Source of the DNA: Rhodoplanes elegans
GTDB taxonomy: Bacteria > Pseudomonadota > Alphaproteobacteria > Rhizobiales > Xanthobacteraceae
Direction: 5' to 3'
Length of the DNA stretch: 64,000 nt
Assembly: GCF_016653355.1 (NCBI RefSeq)
Contig: NZ_NHSK01000164.1
Coordinates: 1-64,000, forward strand
The notes beneath the pieces are model-generated. The model did no database searches, was not told the origin of the DNA, and saw only the letters and a list, made by a program, of their open reading frames with translations. Positions 16,794 through 27,534 of the stretch are shown here, piece after piece. The translations under genes were made by a program, and so were the position numbers. The stretch's first letter is position 1, and every line of letters begins with the position of its first letter.

Positions 16794-17648
16794 GTGCCCG
16801 ATGACGCGACCCCGACGGCCATCCCCGATCCATCCTCGAAGAAACGCAGCGACACGCTGATCCGCGTCGTCTCCGCCGTGGTGCTGGCGCCGCTCGCCAT
16901 CGGCGCCGTGCTGGTCGGCGGCTGGCCGTTCGTCCTGTTCTGGACCGTGGCGGCGATCGGCGTGCATTGGGAGTGGGCGTCCGAGATCCTCGGCCTGCCG
17001 CGGAACCCGCAGGCGGTCGGGGCCGGGACGCTCGCCTTCGCCGGGCTGGTCGCCGGCATGGGGCATCCGGGTCTCGCCGTGCTGGTCCTCGCCGGCGGCC
17101 TCGCCGCCATGGCGGCATGGTTCCCCGCCCGCCGCGCCTGGTGCGTCGGCGGGCTCGCCTATGCGGGCCTGGTGCTGGCCGGCCCGGTGGTGCTGCGAGC
17201 CGATGCCGTGTGGGGCGTGACGGCGATCTTCTTCCTGTTCGCGGTGGTATGGGCGACCGACGTGCTCGCCTATTTCGGCGGCCGAACCTTCGGCGGGCCG
17301 AAGCTCGCCCCGTCGATCAGCCCGGGCAAGACCTGGTCGGGCGGCATCACCGGGGCGGTCGGCGGCGTGGTCGCCGGACTTCTCGTCGCGGCCCTCGCCG
17401 AGGTTCCGAATCTCCTCGCCGTGGCGGCCCTCGCCTTGGTACTGTCCGCCGTCTCGCAGGCCGGCGATCTCTTCGAGTCGGCCGTCAAGCGGCGCTTCGG
17501 GGTCAAGGATTCCAGCCGGATCATTCCGGGACACGGCGGCCTGATGGACCGGCTCGACGGCTTCCTGGCCGCCGCCGGGGCGGCCGCCCTGCTCGGGGCG
17601 ATGCGCGGCGGCCTCGACGGCGCGGCGCACGGACTTCTGGTCTGGTGA
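16794..17648 (+). CDS. cdsA: Phosphatidate cytidylyltransferase
   Basis: 284-residue polytopic membrane enzyme forming CDP-diacylglycerol from phosphatidate and CTP. Around seven hydrophobic segments are visible, and the C-terminal half has the family signature region GPKLAPSISPGKTWSGGITG followed by KDSSRIIPGHGGLMDRLDG with the metal-binding aspartates. The start is GTG at 16794 (two bases after the uppS stop); a TTG at 16788 overlapping that stop is equally possible and adds two residues. No ATG exists in frame nearby. The neighbours uppS and dxr are as in most proteobacteria. Confidence 0.95.
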   Translation: MPDDATPTAIPDPSSKKRSDTLIRVVSAVVLAPLAIGAVLVGGWPFVLFWTVAAIGVHWEWASEILGLPRNPQAVGAGTLAFAGLVAGMGHPGLAVLVLAGGLAAMAAWFPARRAWCVGGLAYAGLVLAGPVVLRADAVWGVTAIFFLFAVVWATDVLAYFGGRTFGGPKLAPSISPGKTWSGGITGAVGGVVAGLLVAALAEVPNLLAVAALALVLSAVSQAGDLFESAVKRRFGVKDSSRIIPGHGGLMDRLDGFLAAAGAAALLGAMRGGLDGAAHGLLVW

Positions 17649-17727
17649 TGGCCGGTCCGGTCACGGCTGGGTCCGGTGACCCCCGGCCTGGTGATTGCTC
17701 GTCTGGTGATTGTTCTGGTGTATCGAC

Positions 17728-18948
17728 ATGAGCCCCGTTCCCTATGACATGACGCCGGCCGTCGCCCCCGTGGAGCGCAGCGTGACGCTGCTCGGGGCGA
17801 CCGGCTCGATCGGATCGTCGACCGTCGACCTGATCCGCCGCGCCCGCGACCGCTACCGGGTCGAGGCCGTGACGGCCGCGAAGAACGCCGCGGCGCTCGC
17901 CGCGCTCGCCCGCGAGCTCGGGGCGAGGTTCGCCGCCGTCGCCGATCCGGCCCTCTACGACGAGCTGAAGACGGCCCTGTCGGGCTCGGGCATCGAGGCG
18001 GGGGCGGGGCCCGAGGCGCTGGTCGAGGCGGCGCGCCGCCCCGCCGACTGGGTGATGGCCGCCATCACGGGCGCCGCCAGCCTGAAGCCGACGCTCGCGG
18101 CGGCCGACCGCGGCGCCATCGTGGCGCTCGCCAACAAGGAGTGCCTGGTCTGCGCCGGCACCCTGTTCATGCGGCGCGCCGCGGCGGCGGGCGCCACCGT
18201 GCTGCCGGTCGATTCCGAGCACAACGCCGTCTTCCAGTCGCTCGCCTCCGGCCGCCGGGCCGAGGTCGCCCGCATCATCATCACGGCCTCGGGCGGCCCG
18301 TTCCGCACCTGGCCGATCGAGCGCATCCGCCAGGCGACCGTCGAGGAGGCCCTCAAGCATCCGAACTGGTCGATGGGGCCGAAGATCACCATCGACTCGG
18401 CCTCGATGATGAACAAGGGCCTCGAGATCATCGAGGCGCACCATCTGTTCGCCGCCGGCGCCGACGAGATCGACGTGCTGGTCCACCCGCAGTCGATCGT
18501 CCACGGTGGCGTCGAGTTCGTCGACGGCTCGATGGTGGCCCAGATCGGTCCGCCCGACATGCGGGTGCCGATCGCCCACTGCCTCGCCTGGCCGGCCCGG
18601 ATGGCGGGGGCGACCCGCCTGTCCTTCGACAAGCTCGCCAGCCTGACCTTCGAGGCGCCCGACGAGGTGCGGTTCCCGGCGCTGCGGCTCGCCAAGGCGG
18701 CGCTGACGACCGGGCAGGGCGCGCCGACCGTGCTGAACGCCGCCAACGAGATCGCGGTCGCGGCGTTCCTCGATCGCAAGATCGGCTTCCCGCATATCGC
18801 CGCCCTGGTCGAGGCGACGCTCGACGCCAGCGCCGCCCGCGGCGTGCTGCGCGAGCCGGCGGATCCCGACGAGGCGGTGGCCGTTGACCATACGGCCAGA
18901 TCGCTCGCCCGCGACCTCTTGCCGGAAATCGCCGCAAAGGCATTCTAG
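17728..18948 (+). CDS. dxr: 1-deoxy-D-xylulose 5-phosphate reductoisomerase
   Basis: 406 residues. Second step of the MEP isoprenoid pathway, converting DXP to MEP with NADPH. The Rossmann motif [15 protein letters not shown] is near residue 20; NKECLVCAG, the metal/substrate loop [18 protein letters not shown] and the conserved [18 protein letters not shown] stretch are present. The start is either ATG 17728 (chosen) or ATG 17749, seven residues shorter; neither has a strong ribosome-binding site. The 79-bp gap from cdsA contains several CTGGTGATTG-like direct repeats. It supplies isoprenoid precursors used by UppS upstream. Confidence 0.97.
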   Translation: MSPVPYDMTPAVAPVERSVTLLGATGSIGSSTVDLIRRARDRYRVEAVTAAKNAAALAALARELGARFAAVADPALYDELKTALSGSGIEAGAGPEALVEAARRPADWVMAAITGAASLKPTLAAADRGAIVALANKECLVCAGTLFMRRAAAAGATVLPVDSEHNAVFQSLASGRRAEVARIIITASGGPFRTWPIERIRQATVEEALKHPNWSMGPKITIDSASMMNKGLEIIEAHHLFAAGADEIDVLVHPQSIVHGGVEFVDGSMVAQIGPPDMRVPIAHCLAWPARMAGATRLSFDKLASLTFEAPDEVRFPALRLAKAALTTGQGAPTVLNAANEIAVAAFLDRKIGFPHIAALVEATLDASAARGVLREPADPDEAVAVDHTARSLARDLLPEIAAKAF

Positions 18949-19005
18949 CAAGATTAACAAATGGTGGACGGTCGTATCCGTCCCGCAACCCTCGACGAGG
19001 TCGTG

Positions 19006-20157
19006 ATGGGATCCAATCTGCTCGCGTCGATCAACGATCTCGGCCTCGGCTTCCTGGGCTACCTGATCCCGTTCCTGTTCGTGCTCACCATCGTGGTGTT
19101 CTTCCACGAGCTCGGGCACTACCTGATCGCGAAGTGGAACGGCATCAAGGTGCTGACCTTCTCGATCGGGTTCGGTCCCGAGATCGTCGGCTTCGACGAC
19201 CGTAGCGGCACCCGCTGGAAGCTCTCGGCGATCCCGCTCGGCGGCTACGTCAAGTTCTTCGGTGACGAGAACGCGGCGAGCGTGCCCGACCAGGACGCGC
19301 TGTCCGGCCTCTCCGAGGCCGAGAAGCGGCAGACCTTCCCGGGCCAGTCGGTGGGCGCGCGGGCGGCCGTCGTGGTCGCCGGTCCGCTGGCGAATTTCCT
19401 TCTCGCCATCGCGATTTTTGCCGGCATCTTCATGTTCTACGGCAGGCAGGTCACGAGCCCGCGCGTGGATACGATCCAGACCGGGAGTGCCGCCGAGGCG
19501 GCCGGCTTCGCGGTCGGCGACGTGGTCCGGGCGATCGACGGCCGGCGGATCGAGAGCTTCTCCGACATGCAGCGCATCGTCAGCGGCTCGGCCGGCCAGA
19601 CGCTGCGCGTCGAGGTCGACCGGGGCGGCGCGCCCGTGACCCTCTCGGTCGTGCCGATGCTGCGGGAAATCAAGGACAATTTCGGCAACACCCATCGCCA
19701 GGGCGTGCTCGGAATCACCCGCTCGATGGCCCCCGAGGACGTCAAGCTGGAGACCGCCGGCCCGCTCCGGGCGGCATGGATGGGCGTCGAGGAGACATGG
19801 TTCATCGTCGAGCGGACGCTCGGCTACATCGGCGGCATCGTCGTCGGCCGAGAGAGCGCCGACCAGCTCGGCGGCCCGATTCGCATCGCCCAGGTCTCGG
19901 GCCAGGTGGCGACGGTCGGCTTCGTCGCCCTGATGCATCTGGCGGCGGTGCTGTCGGTGTCGATCGGTCTCCTGAACCTGTTCCCGGTGCCGCTGCTCGA
20001 CGGCGGGCACCTCATGTTCTACGCGATCGAGGCGGTGCGCGGCCGGCCCTTGTCGGAGCGTGCCCAGGAGGTCGGCTTCCGCATCGGCTTCGCTCTCGTG
20101 ATCATGCTCATGATCTTCGCAACCTTTAACGATATCTTGCACTTGGCCTCGTCATAA
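19006..20157 (+). CDS. rseP: RIP metalloprotease RseP (site-2 protease)
   Basis: 383-residue inner-membrane zinc protease of the M50 family that cleaves transmembrane segments of anti-sigma factors and signal-peptide remnants. The first membrane segment carries the zinc motif HELGH (VVFFHELGHYLIAKW), and the C-terminal segment LFPVPLLDGGHLMFY the third ligand. One PDZ domain lies between (PRVDTIQTGSAAEAAGFAVGD region). ATG 19006 with GAGG upstream gives the usual opening; an in-frame ATG at 18961 would add 15 residues. It lies between dxr and bamA, the conserved order. Confidence 0.96.
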   Translation: MGSNLLASINDLGLGFLGYLIPFLFVLTIVVFFHELGHYLIAKWNGIKVLTFSIGFGPEIVGFDDRSGTRWKLSAIPLGGYVKFFGDENAASVPDQDALSGLSEAEKRQTFPGQSVGARAAVVVAGPLANFLLAIAIFAGIFMFYGRQVTSPRVDTIQTGSAAEAAGFAVGDVVRAIDGRRIESFSDMQRIVSGSAGQTLRVEVDRGGAPVTLSVVPMLREIKDNFGNTHRQGVLGITRSMAPEDVKLETAGPLRAAWMGVEETWFIVERTLGYIGGIVVGRESADQLGGPIRIAQVSGQVATVGFVALMHLAAVLSVSIGLLNLFPVPLLDGGHLMFYAIEAVRGRPLSERAQEVGFRIGFALVIMLMIFATFNDILHLASS

Positions 20158-20324
20158 TGTGCGCACAAGTCTGCCATAATGTGTGACGTGACGGCCACTG
20201 GGGGCGCCCAAATGGAGGGTCTGGGGGGACTCTCTGTTCCCAGCGGTGGCTAAAGCCGATACAAGCGGAGGCGGAATCGTTCGCGACGGGCGGTGGTGGG
20301 GATTCTTTTGGGGGCCCATAGCGT
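20158..20324 (+). promoter_or_regulatory. bamA leader region with direct repeats
   Basis: The 167 bp before bamA contain CATAATGTG twice, at 20153-20161 and 20175-20183 (22-bp period, about two helical turns), with a perfect 10-bp palindrome TGTGCGCACA (20158-20167) between them. The region is less GC-rich than the genes around it. I see no pair of -35/-10 boxes with good spacing, so a promoter is possible but not defined. Confidence 0.35.
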
Positions 20325-22859
20325 ATGGCACTGGGGTTGAAGGCAAATCGGACGTTTTTCGCGATCGCCTTGATGGTCGCTCAGACGTTCACGGCGGGGG
20401 TCGTCGCGACCGTGTCGGTCACGCCGGTCCAAGCGCAGTCGGCGTCGCAGATCGTCGTCGAGGGCAATCGGCGCGTCGAGGCCGATACGATCCGGTCCTA
20501 CTTCAAGACCGGACCGGGCGAGCGTCTCGACGCCGCGAAGATCGACGAGGCCCTCAAGTCGCTCTATGCGACGGGCCTGTTCCAGGATGTGCGGATCACC
20601 CCGTCGGGCGGACGCATCGTGGTCACCGTGGTGGAGAACCAGGTTCTCAACCGCGTGGCCTTCGAGGGCAACCGCAAGATCAAGGACGAGCAGCTCTCGA
20701 CCGAGGTGCAGTCGAAGCCGCGCGGCACCTTCTCGCGCGCCATCGTCCAGGCCGATACCCAGCGTATCGTCGACATCTATCAGCGCGCCGGCCGTTACGA
20801 CGTCCGGGTCGAGCCGAAGGTCATCGAGCTGCCCAACGGCCGCGTCGACCTGGTCTTCGAGGTCGACGAGGGCGGCAAGACCGGCGTCGCCAAGATCGCC
20901 TTCGTCGGCAACAAGTCGTTCTCCGACTGGCGCCTCAAGGACGTCGTCAAGACCGGCGAGACCAACTGGCTGTCGTGGCTGAAGAGCAACGACATCTTCG
21001 ATCCGGACCGGGTCGAGGTCGACCGTGACCTGATCCGCCGCTTCTACCTGCGCAACGGCTTCGCCGACGTGCGCGTGGTCTCGGCGATCTCCGAGTACGA
21101 TCCGTCCCGCAAGGGCTTCACCATCACCTTCACGATCGACGAGGGCGACCGCTACAAGTTCGGCTCGGTCGAGATCCAGTCGTCGGTCCGCAACATCAAC
21201 GTCAATCAGCTCCGCGCACGGCTGCGGACCAAGTCGGGCGGCGTCTACAACGCCGACGCGGTCGAGAAGACCGTCGAGGATCTCACCATCGAGGTCGCCA
21301 AGCTCGGCTATCCGTTCGCCAACATCCGGCCGCGCGGCGACCGCGACTTCAACGCCCGCCTCGTCAACGTCGTCTACGTGATGGAAGAGGGGCAGCGGGC
21401 CTATATCGAGCGGATCAACGTTCGCGGCAACACCCGCACCCGCGACTACGTGATCCGGCGCGAGTTCGACATCGTCGAGGGCGACGCCTACAACCGCGCG
21501 CTCATCGATCGGGCCGAGCGGCGCATCAAGAACCTCAACTACTTCAAGAGCGTCCGCATCACCAACGAGCCGGGCTCGGCGCCCGACCGGGTGATCGTGA
21601 ACGTCGACGTGGAAGAGCAGGCGACCGGCGAGTTCTCGATCTCCGGCGGCTACTCGACGGCGGACGGCTTCATCGGCGAGGTGAGCGTCGGCGAGCGCAA
21701 CCTGCTCGGCCGCGGCCACGTGGCCCGCGCCTCGCTCACCTACGGGCAGCGCTCGCGCGGCTTCGAGCTGTCCTTCGTCGAGCCCTATCTGATGGGGCAG
21801 CGGCTGGCCTTCGGTGTCGACGTGTTCGGCAAGGAGACCACTTCGACGAGCTACTACTCGTACACGTCGAGCACGATCGGCGGTAACCTGAAGCTCGGCA
21901 TTCCGATCACCGACAACCTGTCGATCCAGCCGCGCTACACCGGCTACCGCCAGGAGATCGAGCTGTCGCAGGCCTACAACAACTGCTGGAACCCCTACGT
22001 CACGCCGGGGCTCCCGAGCAGCGCGCTGGGCTACTATCCGACGCCGCAGTACCAGTCGGCCATCGATCCCTCGACCGGCCAGGCGTTCACGTTCAACTGC
22101 TACGCCGACGGCGAGGCTTCGCTGGCGGTGCGGCGCGAGCTCGCCAACGGCCCGGTCTTCGTCTCGGCCCTGGGCGCGACCCTGAGCTACAACACGCTCG
22201 ACAACAACAAGAACCCGGCCAACGGCCTGCTCGTCACCGTGTCCGAGGACTTCGCCGGCGTCGGCGGCGACGTGAACTACTCCAAGACCACCATCGACAC
22301 CCGCCTCTACAACGAGATCCTGCCCGACGTCGTCGGCTCGATCCGGCTGCAGGGCGGCCTCGCGACCGGCTGGGGCGGCGAGAGCCTGCGCATGCTCGAC
22401 CACTTCCAGGGCGGCCCGAACCTGGTGCGTGGCTTCCAGACGGCCGGCTGGGGTCCGCGCGACATCACGCCCGGCACCAACCAGGACGCGCTGGGCGGCT
22501 CGATGTACTGGGCCGTCAACCTCGAGGTCCAGACGCCCCTGTTCTTCGCGCCGAAGGACTTCGGCATGAAGCTCGCGGTGTTCGCCGATGCCGGTCAGCT
22601 CGTCGACTACAAGGGGCCGACCACCTGGGCGGAGCGCGGCCTCGTGATGCTGTGCCCGGGCTCGACCGTCAATCCGACGAACCCGAACGCCAACGTGCCC
22701 TGCTACGGCGACGACAACATGATCCGCTCGTCGGTCGGTGTCGGCCTGATCTGGGCGTCGCCGTTCGGTCCGCTGCGCTTCGACCTCGCCTATCCGATCT
22801 CCTACGCGGATTACGACAAGAAGCAGATCTTCCGGTTCGGCGGCGGCACCAAGTTCTGA
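20325..22859 (+). CDS. bamA: Outer membrane protein assembly factor BamA
   Basis: 844 residues. Central subunit of the BAM complex that inserts beta-barrel proteins into the outer membrane. A signal peptide (about residues 1-38, ending VQAQS) precedes five POTRA domains, seen as repeated glycine-rich motifs such as [49 protein letters not shown] and [18 protein letters not shown]. The C-terminal half is a 16-strand barrel with the [14 protein letters not shown] and LVRGFQ (VRGF) lid motif, ending in the aromatic [12 protein letters not shown]. It is downstream of rseP and upstream of lpxD, as in most proteobacteria. Confidence 0.98.
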   Translation: MALGLKANRTFFAIALMVAQTFTAGVVATVSVTPVQAQSASQIVVEGNRRVEADTIRSYFKTGPGERLDAAKIDEALKSLYATGLFQDVRITPSGGRIVVTVVENQVLNRVAFEGNRKIKDEQLSTEVQSKPRGTFSRAIVQADTQRIVDIYQRAGRYDVRVEPKVIELPNGRVDLVFEVDEGGKTGVAKIAFVGNKSFSDWRLKDVVKTGETNWLSWLKSNDIFDPDRVEVDRDLIRRFYLRNGFADVRVVSAISEYDPSRKGFTITFTIDEGDRYKFGSVEIQSSVRNINVNQLRARLRTKSGGVYNADAVEKTVEDLTIEVAKLGYPFANIRPRGDRDFNARLVNVVYVMEEGQRAYIERINVRGNTRTRDYVIRREFDIVEGDAYNRALIDRAERRIKNLNYFKSVRITNEPGSAPDRVIVNVDVEEQATGEFSISGGYSTADGFIGEVSVGERNLLGRGHVARASLTYGQRSRGFELSFVEPYLMGQRLAFGVDVFGKETTSTSYYSYTSSTIGGNLKLGIPITDNLSIQPRYTGYRQEIELSQAYNNCWNPYVTPGLPSSALGYYPTPQYQSAIDPSTGQAFTFNCYADGEASLAVRRELANGPVFVSALGATLSYNTLDNNKNPANGLLVTVSEDFAGVGGDVNYSKTTIDTRLYNEILPDVVGSIRLQGGLATGWGGESLRMLDHFQGGPNLVRGFQTAGWGPRDITPGTNQDALGGSMYWAVNLEVQTPLFFAPKDFGMKLAVFADAGQLVDYKGPTTWAERGLVMLCPGSTVNPTNPNANVPCYGDDNMIRSSVGVGLIWASPFGPLRFDLAYPISYADYDKKQIFRFGGGTKF

Positions 22860-22913
22860 CGCCGCGCCCGACCGAACGCCGACCGGGCCGACCTCGGTCG
22901 GCCGGAGCAGACC

Positions 22914-22938
22914 CGCCCGGGGCCTCGTGCCCCGGGCG
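22914..22938 (+). terminator. Terminator-type hairpin after bamA
   Basis: CGCCCGGGGC (22914-22923), loop CTCGT, GCCCCGGGCG (22929-22938): a perfect 10-bp stem. A second hairpin, GGCCGACC/GGTCGGCC, lies at 22886-22903. No clear T-run follows. They may separate bamA from the lpx genes, which begin 165 bp later. Confidence 0.5.
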
Positions 22939-23103
22939 TCGCATTTCGGCCTCCCGCAAAAACCGGGGTGCGACGGCCATCGGGGCGTTGTCAGCCCCTG
23001 CCGAAACTGGCAACCCTCTCGCCATGTTTCATCCGGCCGATCGCCACGTCCATCCCATCGCGCCCCGTCGCCGGCGTCGTCACCCCGGGGCAGTGTCGCC
23101 GCC

Positions 23104-24180
23104 ATGAGCGAACCGTTCTTCTTCACGCCTGCGACCACCTTGACGCTCGCCGAGATCGTCCGCCTGACCGGCGCCGAGCCGGTGGCCGGGGCGCCGCTCG
23201 ACCGCGTCATCCGTGACGTCGCGACCCTCGACCAGGCCGGCCCGTCCGATCTCGCCTTCCTGGAGAACCCACGCTATCTCGACGAGCTTTCGCGCAGCCG
23301 CGCCGGCGCCTGCCTGATCGCGCCGCGGCTCGCCGCCGCCGCGCCCGAGCACCTGCCGGCCCTGGTCGTGAAGGACCCGCACCGGGCCTTCGTCGCGGTT
23401 GCCCGCGCCCTCTATCCGGCCGCCCTGAAGCCCGCGTCGCTGTTCGGCGGCCAGGGCGTCGCGCCCGGCGCCTCGGTGCACCCGGCGGCGCGGCTGGAGA
23501 GCGGCGTCACGGTCGATCCTGGCGCCGTCGTCGGGCCGGGCGCCGAGATCGGCTCCGGCACCGTGATCGGGCCGACCGCCGTGATCGGGCCGGGCGTCCG
23601 CATCGGCCGCGACTGTGCCATCGGGGCCGGCGTGACGCTCACCCATTCGTTGGTCGGCGACCGTGTCATCATCCATCCGGGCTGCCGCATCGGCCAGGAC
23701 GGCTTCGGCTTCGTCATGGGGCCGGGCGGCCACCAGAAGGTGCCGCAGCTGCGCCGGGTGATCATCCAGAACGACGTCGAGATCGGTGCCGGCACCACGA
23801 TCGACCGCGGCGGCACCCGCGACACCGTGATCGGCGAGGGCACCAAGATCGACAACCTCGTGCAGATCGGCCACAACGTGCTGATCGGCCGCCACTGCGT
23901 GATCGTCGCCCAGGTCGGCATCTCGGGCAGCACGGTGCTCGAGGACTACGTCGTCCTCGGCGCCCGCTCCGGCACCAACAATCACGTGGTGATCGGACAG
24001 GGCGCCCAGGTCGCGGCGCTCAGCGGGGTCAATTCCGACATTCCGCCGGGCCAGCGCTGGGGCGGCTTCCCGGCCAAGCCGGCCAAGGCCTGGATGCGCG
24101 AGTTGCGCGCCATCAATCGCCTCGCCCAGGGCAAGGGCGGCGGCGACAAACCCGAACGATCAGATGACGAAAAGCATTGA
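23104..24180 (+). CDS. lpxD: UDP-3-O-(3-hydroxyacyl)glucosamine N-acyltransferase
   Basis: 358 residues. Third step of lipid A synthesis: transfers a 3-hydroxyacyl chain from acyl-ACP to the 2-amino group of UDP-3-O-acyl-glucosamine. The N-terminal uridine-binding domain (about residues 1-110, with [14 protein letters not shown]) precedes a left-handed beta-helix of hexapeptide repeats ([15 protein letters not shown]), and the catalytic histidine lies in [12 protein letters not shown]. The C-terminal helices end ERSDDEKH. It is the first gene of the lpxD-fabZ-lpxA-lpxI-lpxB run. Confidence 0.97.
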   Translation: MSEPFFFTPATTLTLAEIVRLTGAEPVAGAPLDRVIRDVATLDQAGPSDLAFLENPRYLDELSRSRAGACLIAPRLAAAAPEHLPALVVKDPHRAFVAVARALYPAALKPASLFGGQGVAPGASVHPAARLESGVTVDPGAVVGPGAEIGSGTVIGPTAVIGPGVRIGRDCAIGAGVTLTHSLVGDRVIIHPGCRIGQDGFGFVMGPGGHQKVPQLRRVIIQNDVEIGAGTTIDRGGTRDTVIGEGTKIDNLVQIGHNVLIGRHCVIVAQVGISGSTVLEDYVVLGARSGTNNHVVIGQGAQVAALSGVNSDIPPGQRWGGFPAKPAKAWMRELRAINRLAQGKGGGDKPERSDDEKH

Positions 24181-24190
24181 GGACGCCGCG

Positions 24191-24652
<462 letters not shown>

Positions 24653-24657
24653 GACGC

Positions 24658-25467
24658 ATGCCCATCATCGATCCGAGCGCCCGCGTCGCGGACGGAGCCC
24701 GTCTCGCCGACGACGTCGAGGTCGGCCCGTTCTGCACGGTCGGGCCGCACGTCGAGATCGGCGCCGGAACGAAGCTGATCTCGCACGTCGCGATCACCGG
24801 CCACACCGTGATCGGCGAACGCAACACCATCCGTCCGTTCGCGTCGCTCGGCACGCCGCCGCAGTCGACGCATTATCGCGGCGGGCCGACCCGGCTCGTG
24901 GTCGGCTCCGACAACGACATCCGCGAAGGCGTCACCATGAACACCGGGACCGAGGACGACCACGGCCTCACCCGGGTGGGCAGCCACTGCTTCTTCATGG
25001 TCGGCTCGCATGTCGGCCACGACTGCGTGGTCGGCGATCACGTCACCTTCGCCAACAACGCCGTGCTGGGCGGCCACGTCCAGGTCGGCAGCTACGTGGT
25101 GTTCGGCGGCCAGGCGGCGGTGCGCCAGTTCGTGCGCATCGGCGACTTCGCCATGATCGTCGGCCTGTCCGGCGTGCGGGCCGACGTGATTCCGTTCGGC
25201 CTCGTGCACGGCCAGTCGGCCGAGCTGATCGGCCTCAACGTCGTCGGCATGAAGCGGCGCGGCCTCTCCAAGGCCGACATCCACAAGGTGCATCGCGGCT
25301 TCGAGGCGCTGTTCTTCGGCGAGGGCACGTTCCGCGAGCGTCTCGACCTCGTCGCCGCCGACCTCGGCGACGACCCGCTGATCGGCCAGATCGTCGCCTT
25401 CATCCGCGCCGGCACGCGGCCCCTCACCATGGGCGTGAAGCGCGCCGCGTTGCGCGCCGCGACGTGA
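24658..25467 (+). CDS. lpxA: UDP-N-acetylglucosamine acyltransferase
   Basis: 269 residues. First step of lipid A synthesis, placing a 3-hydroxyacyl chain on the 3-OH of UDP-GlcNAc. Left-handed beta-helix of hexapeptide repeats starting PIIDPSARVADGA; the catalytic histidine is in SHVGHDCVVGDHV, and GGQAAVRQFVRIG and the C-terminal helical GLNVVGMKRRGLS region match the family. It starts 5 bp after the fabZ stop. Confidence 0.97.
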   Translation: MPIIDPSARVADGARLADDVEVGPFCTVGPHVEIGAGTKLISHVAITGHTVIGERNTIRPFASLGTPPQSTHYRGGPTRLVVGSDNDIREGVTMNTGTEDDHGLTRVGSHCFFMVGSHVGHDCVVGDHVTFANNAVLGGHVQVGSYVVFGGQAAVRQFVRIGDFAMIVGLSGVRADVIPFGLVHGQSAELIGLNVVGMKRRGLSKADIHKVHRGFEALFFGEGTFRERLDLVAADLGDDPLIGQIVAFIRAGTRPLTMGVKRAALRAAT

Positions 25468-25477
25468 CGGCGGGGCG

Positions 25478-26353
25478 ATGACGGCCGCGGCCGCAGCACG
25501 CGCAAGCGAGCCGCTTGCCCTGGTGTGCGGCGGCGGCCGGTTGCCCGGCGACATCGCCGCCAAGGTCGCCGCGACGGGCCGGCCCGTCGTGCTGTTCGCC
25601 CTGACCGGCTGGGCCGATCCGGCCGTTGTGGAAAGATTCCGCCATCACTGGGTGCCGCTCGCCCGCTACGGCGCGTTCCGCCGCCTGATGCGCCAGGAGG
25701 GCTGCCGCGACGTCGTCGTGATCGGCGGCCTGACGCGGCCGTCGCCGTTCGGGCTGCGGCTCGACTGGGGCACCGTGCAGGTGCTGCCCAAGGTTCTTCG
25801 CGCGTTTCGGGGCGGCGACGATCATCTGTTGTCCAGTGTCGGCAAGATCCTGGAGGCGGACGGCTTTCGCCTCCTCGGCGCGCACGAGGTGGCGCCCGAC
25901 ATCCTGGCGCCGGCGGGCCTGTTCGGCACCCGGGCGCCGACCGCCCGCGACGACGCCGACATCGCGCTCGGCCTTCGACTGCTGGCGGCGACGAGCCCGT
26001 TCGACGTCGGCCAGGCCGTCGTGGTGGGGGACCGCTACGTGTTCGCCGTCGAGGCGGCCGAGGGCACCGACCGCATGCTGGCCCGTGTCGCCGAGCTGCG
26101 CGAGGCCGGGCGGCTGAAGATGCCGCGCGGCGTCGGCGTGCTGGTGAAGGCGCCGAAAATCGGCCAGGACCGCCGCTTCGACCTGCCGACCATCGGGCCG
26201 CAGACTGTCGACTGCGTCGCCCGCGCCGGGCTCGCCGGCCTCGCGGTCGCGGCCGGCGGCGTCATCCTGGCGGAGCCGCAGGAGATCGCGCGGCGCGCCG
26301 AGGCGGCCGGCGTTTTCGCGATGGGTGTCTCGGCCCCGGAGGCGTCGCCATGA
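25478..26353 (+). CDS. lpxI: UDP-2,3-diacylglucosamine diphosphatase LpxI
   Basis: 291 residues. Hydrolyses UDP-2,3-diacylglucosamine to lipid X, the step done by LpxH in E. coli; LpxI is the alphaproteobacterial replacement. Family features are LALVCGGGRLPGDIAAKV at the start, VVVIGGLTRPSP in the N-terminal domain, and the C-terminal catalytic domain with GTDRMLARVAEL and PKIGQDRRFDLPTIGPQT. It begins 10 bp after lpxA and overlaps lpxB by 4 bp (ATGA). Confidence 0.95.
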   Translation: MTAAAAARASEPLALVCGGGRLPGDIAAKVAATGRPVVLFALTGWADPAVVERFRHHWVPLARYGAFRRLMRQEGCRDVVVIGGLTRPSPFGLRLDWGTVQVLPKVLRAFRGGDDHLLSSVGKILEADGFRLLGAHEVAPDILAPAGLFGTRAPTARDDADIALGLRLLAATSPFDVGQAVVVGDRYVFAVEAAEGTDRMLARVAELREAGRLKMPRGVGVLVKAPKIGQDRRFDLPTIGPQTVDCVARAGLAGLAVAAGGVILAEPQEIARRAEAAGVFAMGVSAPEASP

Positions 26354-27510
26354 CGGCGGCGCGGTGTCCGACCATCGCCGTGGTGGCGACCGAGGCGTCG
26401 GGCGACCGGCTCGGCGCCGGCCTTCTGCAGGCGCTGCGCGCCCGCGTGCCGGGGGCGCGTTTCGTCGGCCTCGGCGGTCCCGAGATGGCCGGGCAGGGGC
26501 TGAAGAGCCTGTTTCCGATCGACGAGCTCGCCATCATCGGCATCACGGCGATCGTCTCTCGCCTTCCGGAGCTGCTGGGAAAGATCAAGGCGGCGGCCGA
26601 CGCCATCGTGGCCGAGACGCCGGACGTGCTGGTGATCATCGACAGCCCGGAGTTCACCCACCGGGTCGCCAAGCGGGTGCGGAAGGCGATGCCGGGGCTG
26701 CCGGTCGTCGACTACGTGTCGCCGTCGGTGTGGGCGTGGCGGCCGGGCCGGGCGCGCGCCATGACGGCCTATGTCGACCACGTGCTGGCGCTGCTGCCGT
26801 TCGAGCCGGCGGCGCACCAAAGGCTCGGCGGGCCGGCCTGCACCTATGTGGGGCATCCGCTCGCGGCGGAGACGGCGCTGCTGCGTCCCGGTTCCGAGGA
26901 GGCGGCGCGACGCGTGGAAAAGCCGCCCGTCGTGCTGGTGCTGCCGGGGAGCCGCCGCGGCGAAATCGCGCGTCACACCGGGCTGTTCGGGGAAGCGCTG
27001 GAGAAACTGGTCGAACGTGCCGGGCCGGTCGAGGCCGTGCTGCCCACCCCGGCGCATCATCTGTCCCGGGTGCGCGAAGCCACGGCCGACTGGCCGGTCC
27101 GGCCCCGGATCGTCGCGACGCCCGAGGAGAAATGGGCGGCGTTCCGGCAGGCCCGTGCGGCGCTCGCCGCGTCCGGCACGGTGACGCTGGAACTCGCCGT
27201 CGCCGGCGTGCCGACCGTCGTCGCCTACAAGCTCTCGGTGATCGAGGAGATGATCGGCCGGCTGTTGATCAAGGTGCCGTCGATCGTGCTGGCGAACCTG
27301 GTGCTCGGCGACAACGTGATGCCCGAGCTGATCCAGCGCGCCGCGACCCCCGTCACGCTCGCCGCGGCGCTCGCACCGCTCCTCGGCGACACGCCGGAAC
27401 GCCGCCGCCAGACCGAGGCCTTCGCCCGCCTCGACGCCATCATGGAGATCGGCACCGCCCAGCCGAGCGAGCGCGCCGCCGACGTGGTGCTCGCGGCGAT
27501 GGGGCGGTGA
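26350..27510 (+). CDS. lpxB: Lipid-A-disaccharide synthase
   Basis: 386-residue family 19 glycosyltransferase condensing UDP-2,3-diacylglucosamine with lipid X into the lipid A disaccharide. Recognisable stretches are VATEASGDRLGAGLL, IDSPEFTHRVAKRVR, VDYVSPSVWAWRPGRA, CTYVGHPL, VLPGSRRGEIARH and the C-terminal SGTVTLELAVAGVPTVVAYK donor-binding region. The start ATG overlaps the lpxI stop. It closes the conserved block; an accessory insert begins right after on the opposite strand. Confidence 0.97.
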   Translation: MTAARCPTIAVVATEASGDRLGAGLLQALRARVPGARFVGLGGPEMAGQGLKSLFPIDELAIIGITAIVSRLPELLGKIKAAADAIVAETPDVLVIIDSPEFTHRVAKRVRKAMPGLPVVDYVSPSVWAWRPGRARAMTAYVDHVLALLPFEPAAHQRLGGPACTYVGHPLAAETALLRPGSEEAARRVEKPPVVLVLPGSRRGEIARHTGLFGEALEKLVERAGPVEAVLPTPAHHLSRVREATADWPVRPRIVATPEEKWAAFRQARAALAASGTVTLELAVAGVPTVVAYKLSVIEEMIGRLLIKVPSIVLANLVLGDNVMPELIQRAATPVTLAAALAPLLGDTPERRRQTEAFARLDAIMEIGTAQPSERAADVVLAAMGR

Positions 27511-27534
27511 TCGCCGAGCCGGCCCCGAAGGTCC

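Noticed and set aside
17640-17727. CTGGTGATTG direct repeats between cdsA and dxr taken for an attenuator
   Set aside because: The copies are irregular in spacing and do not form a stable stem; probably chance similarity or small duplications.
18961-19005. Upstream ATG for rseP
   Set aside because: Adds 15 residues unlike the family; ATG 19006 has GAGG at good spacing.
17521-20142. An 873-codon frame antisense to dxr and rseP
   Set aside because: Shadow of two certain genes; no ribosome-binding site or family similarity.
20250-23210. Very long open frame (986 codons) antisense to bamA
   Set aside because: High-GC genomes keep antisense frames open. The translation is low-complexity (Arg/Val/Asp/Gly-rich), resembles no family, and bamA on the other strand is certain.
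24164-24190. Upstream ATG for fabZ overlapping lpxD
   Set aside because: No ribosome-binding site, whereas ATG 24191 has GAGGA seven bases before it and gives the usual length.
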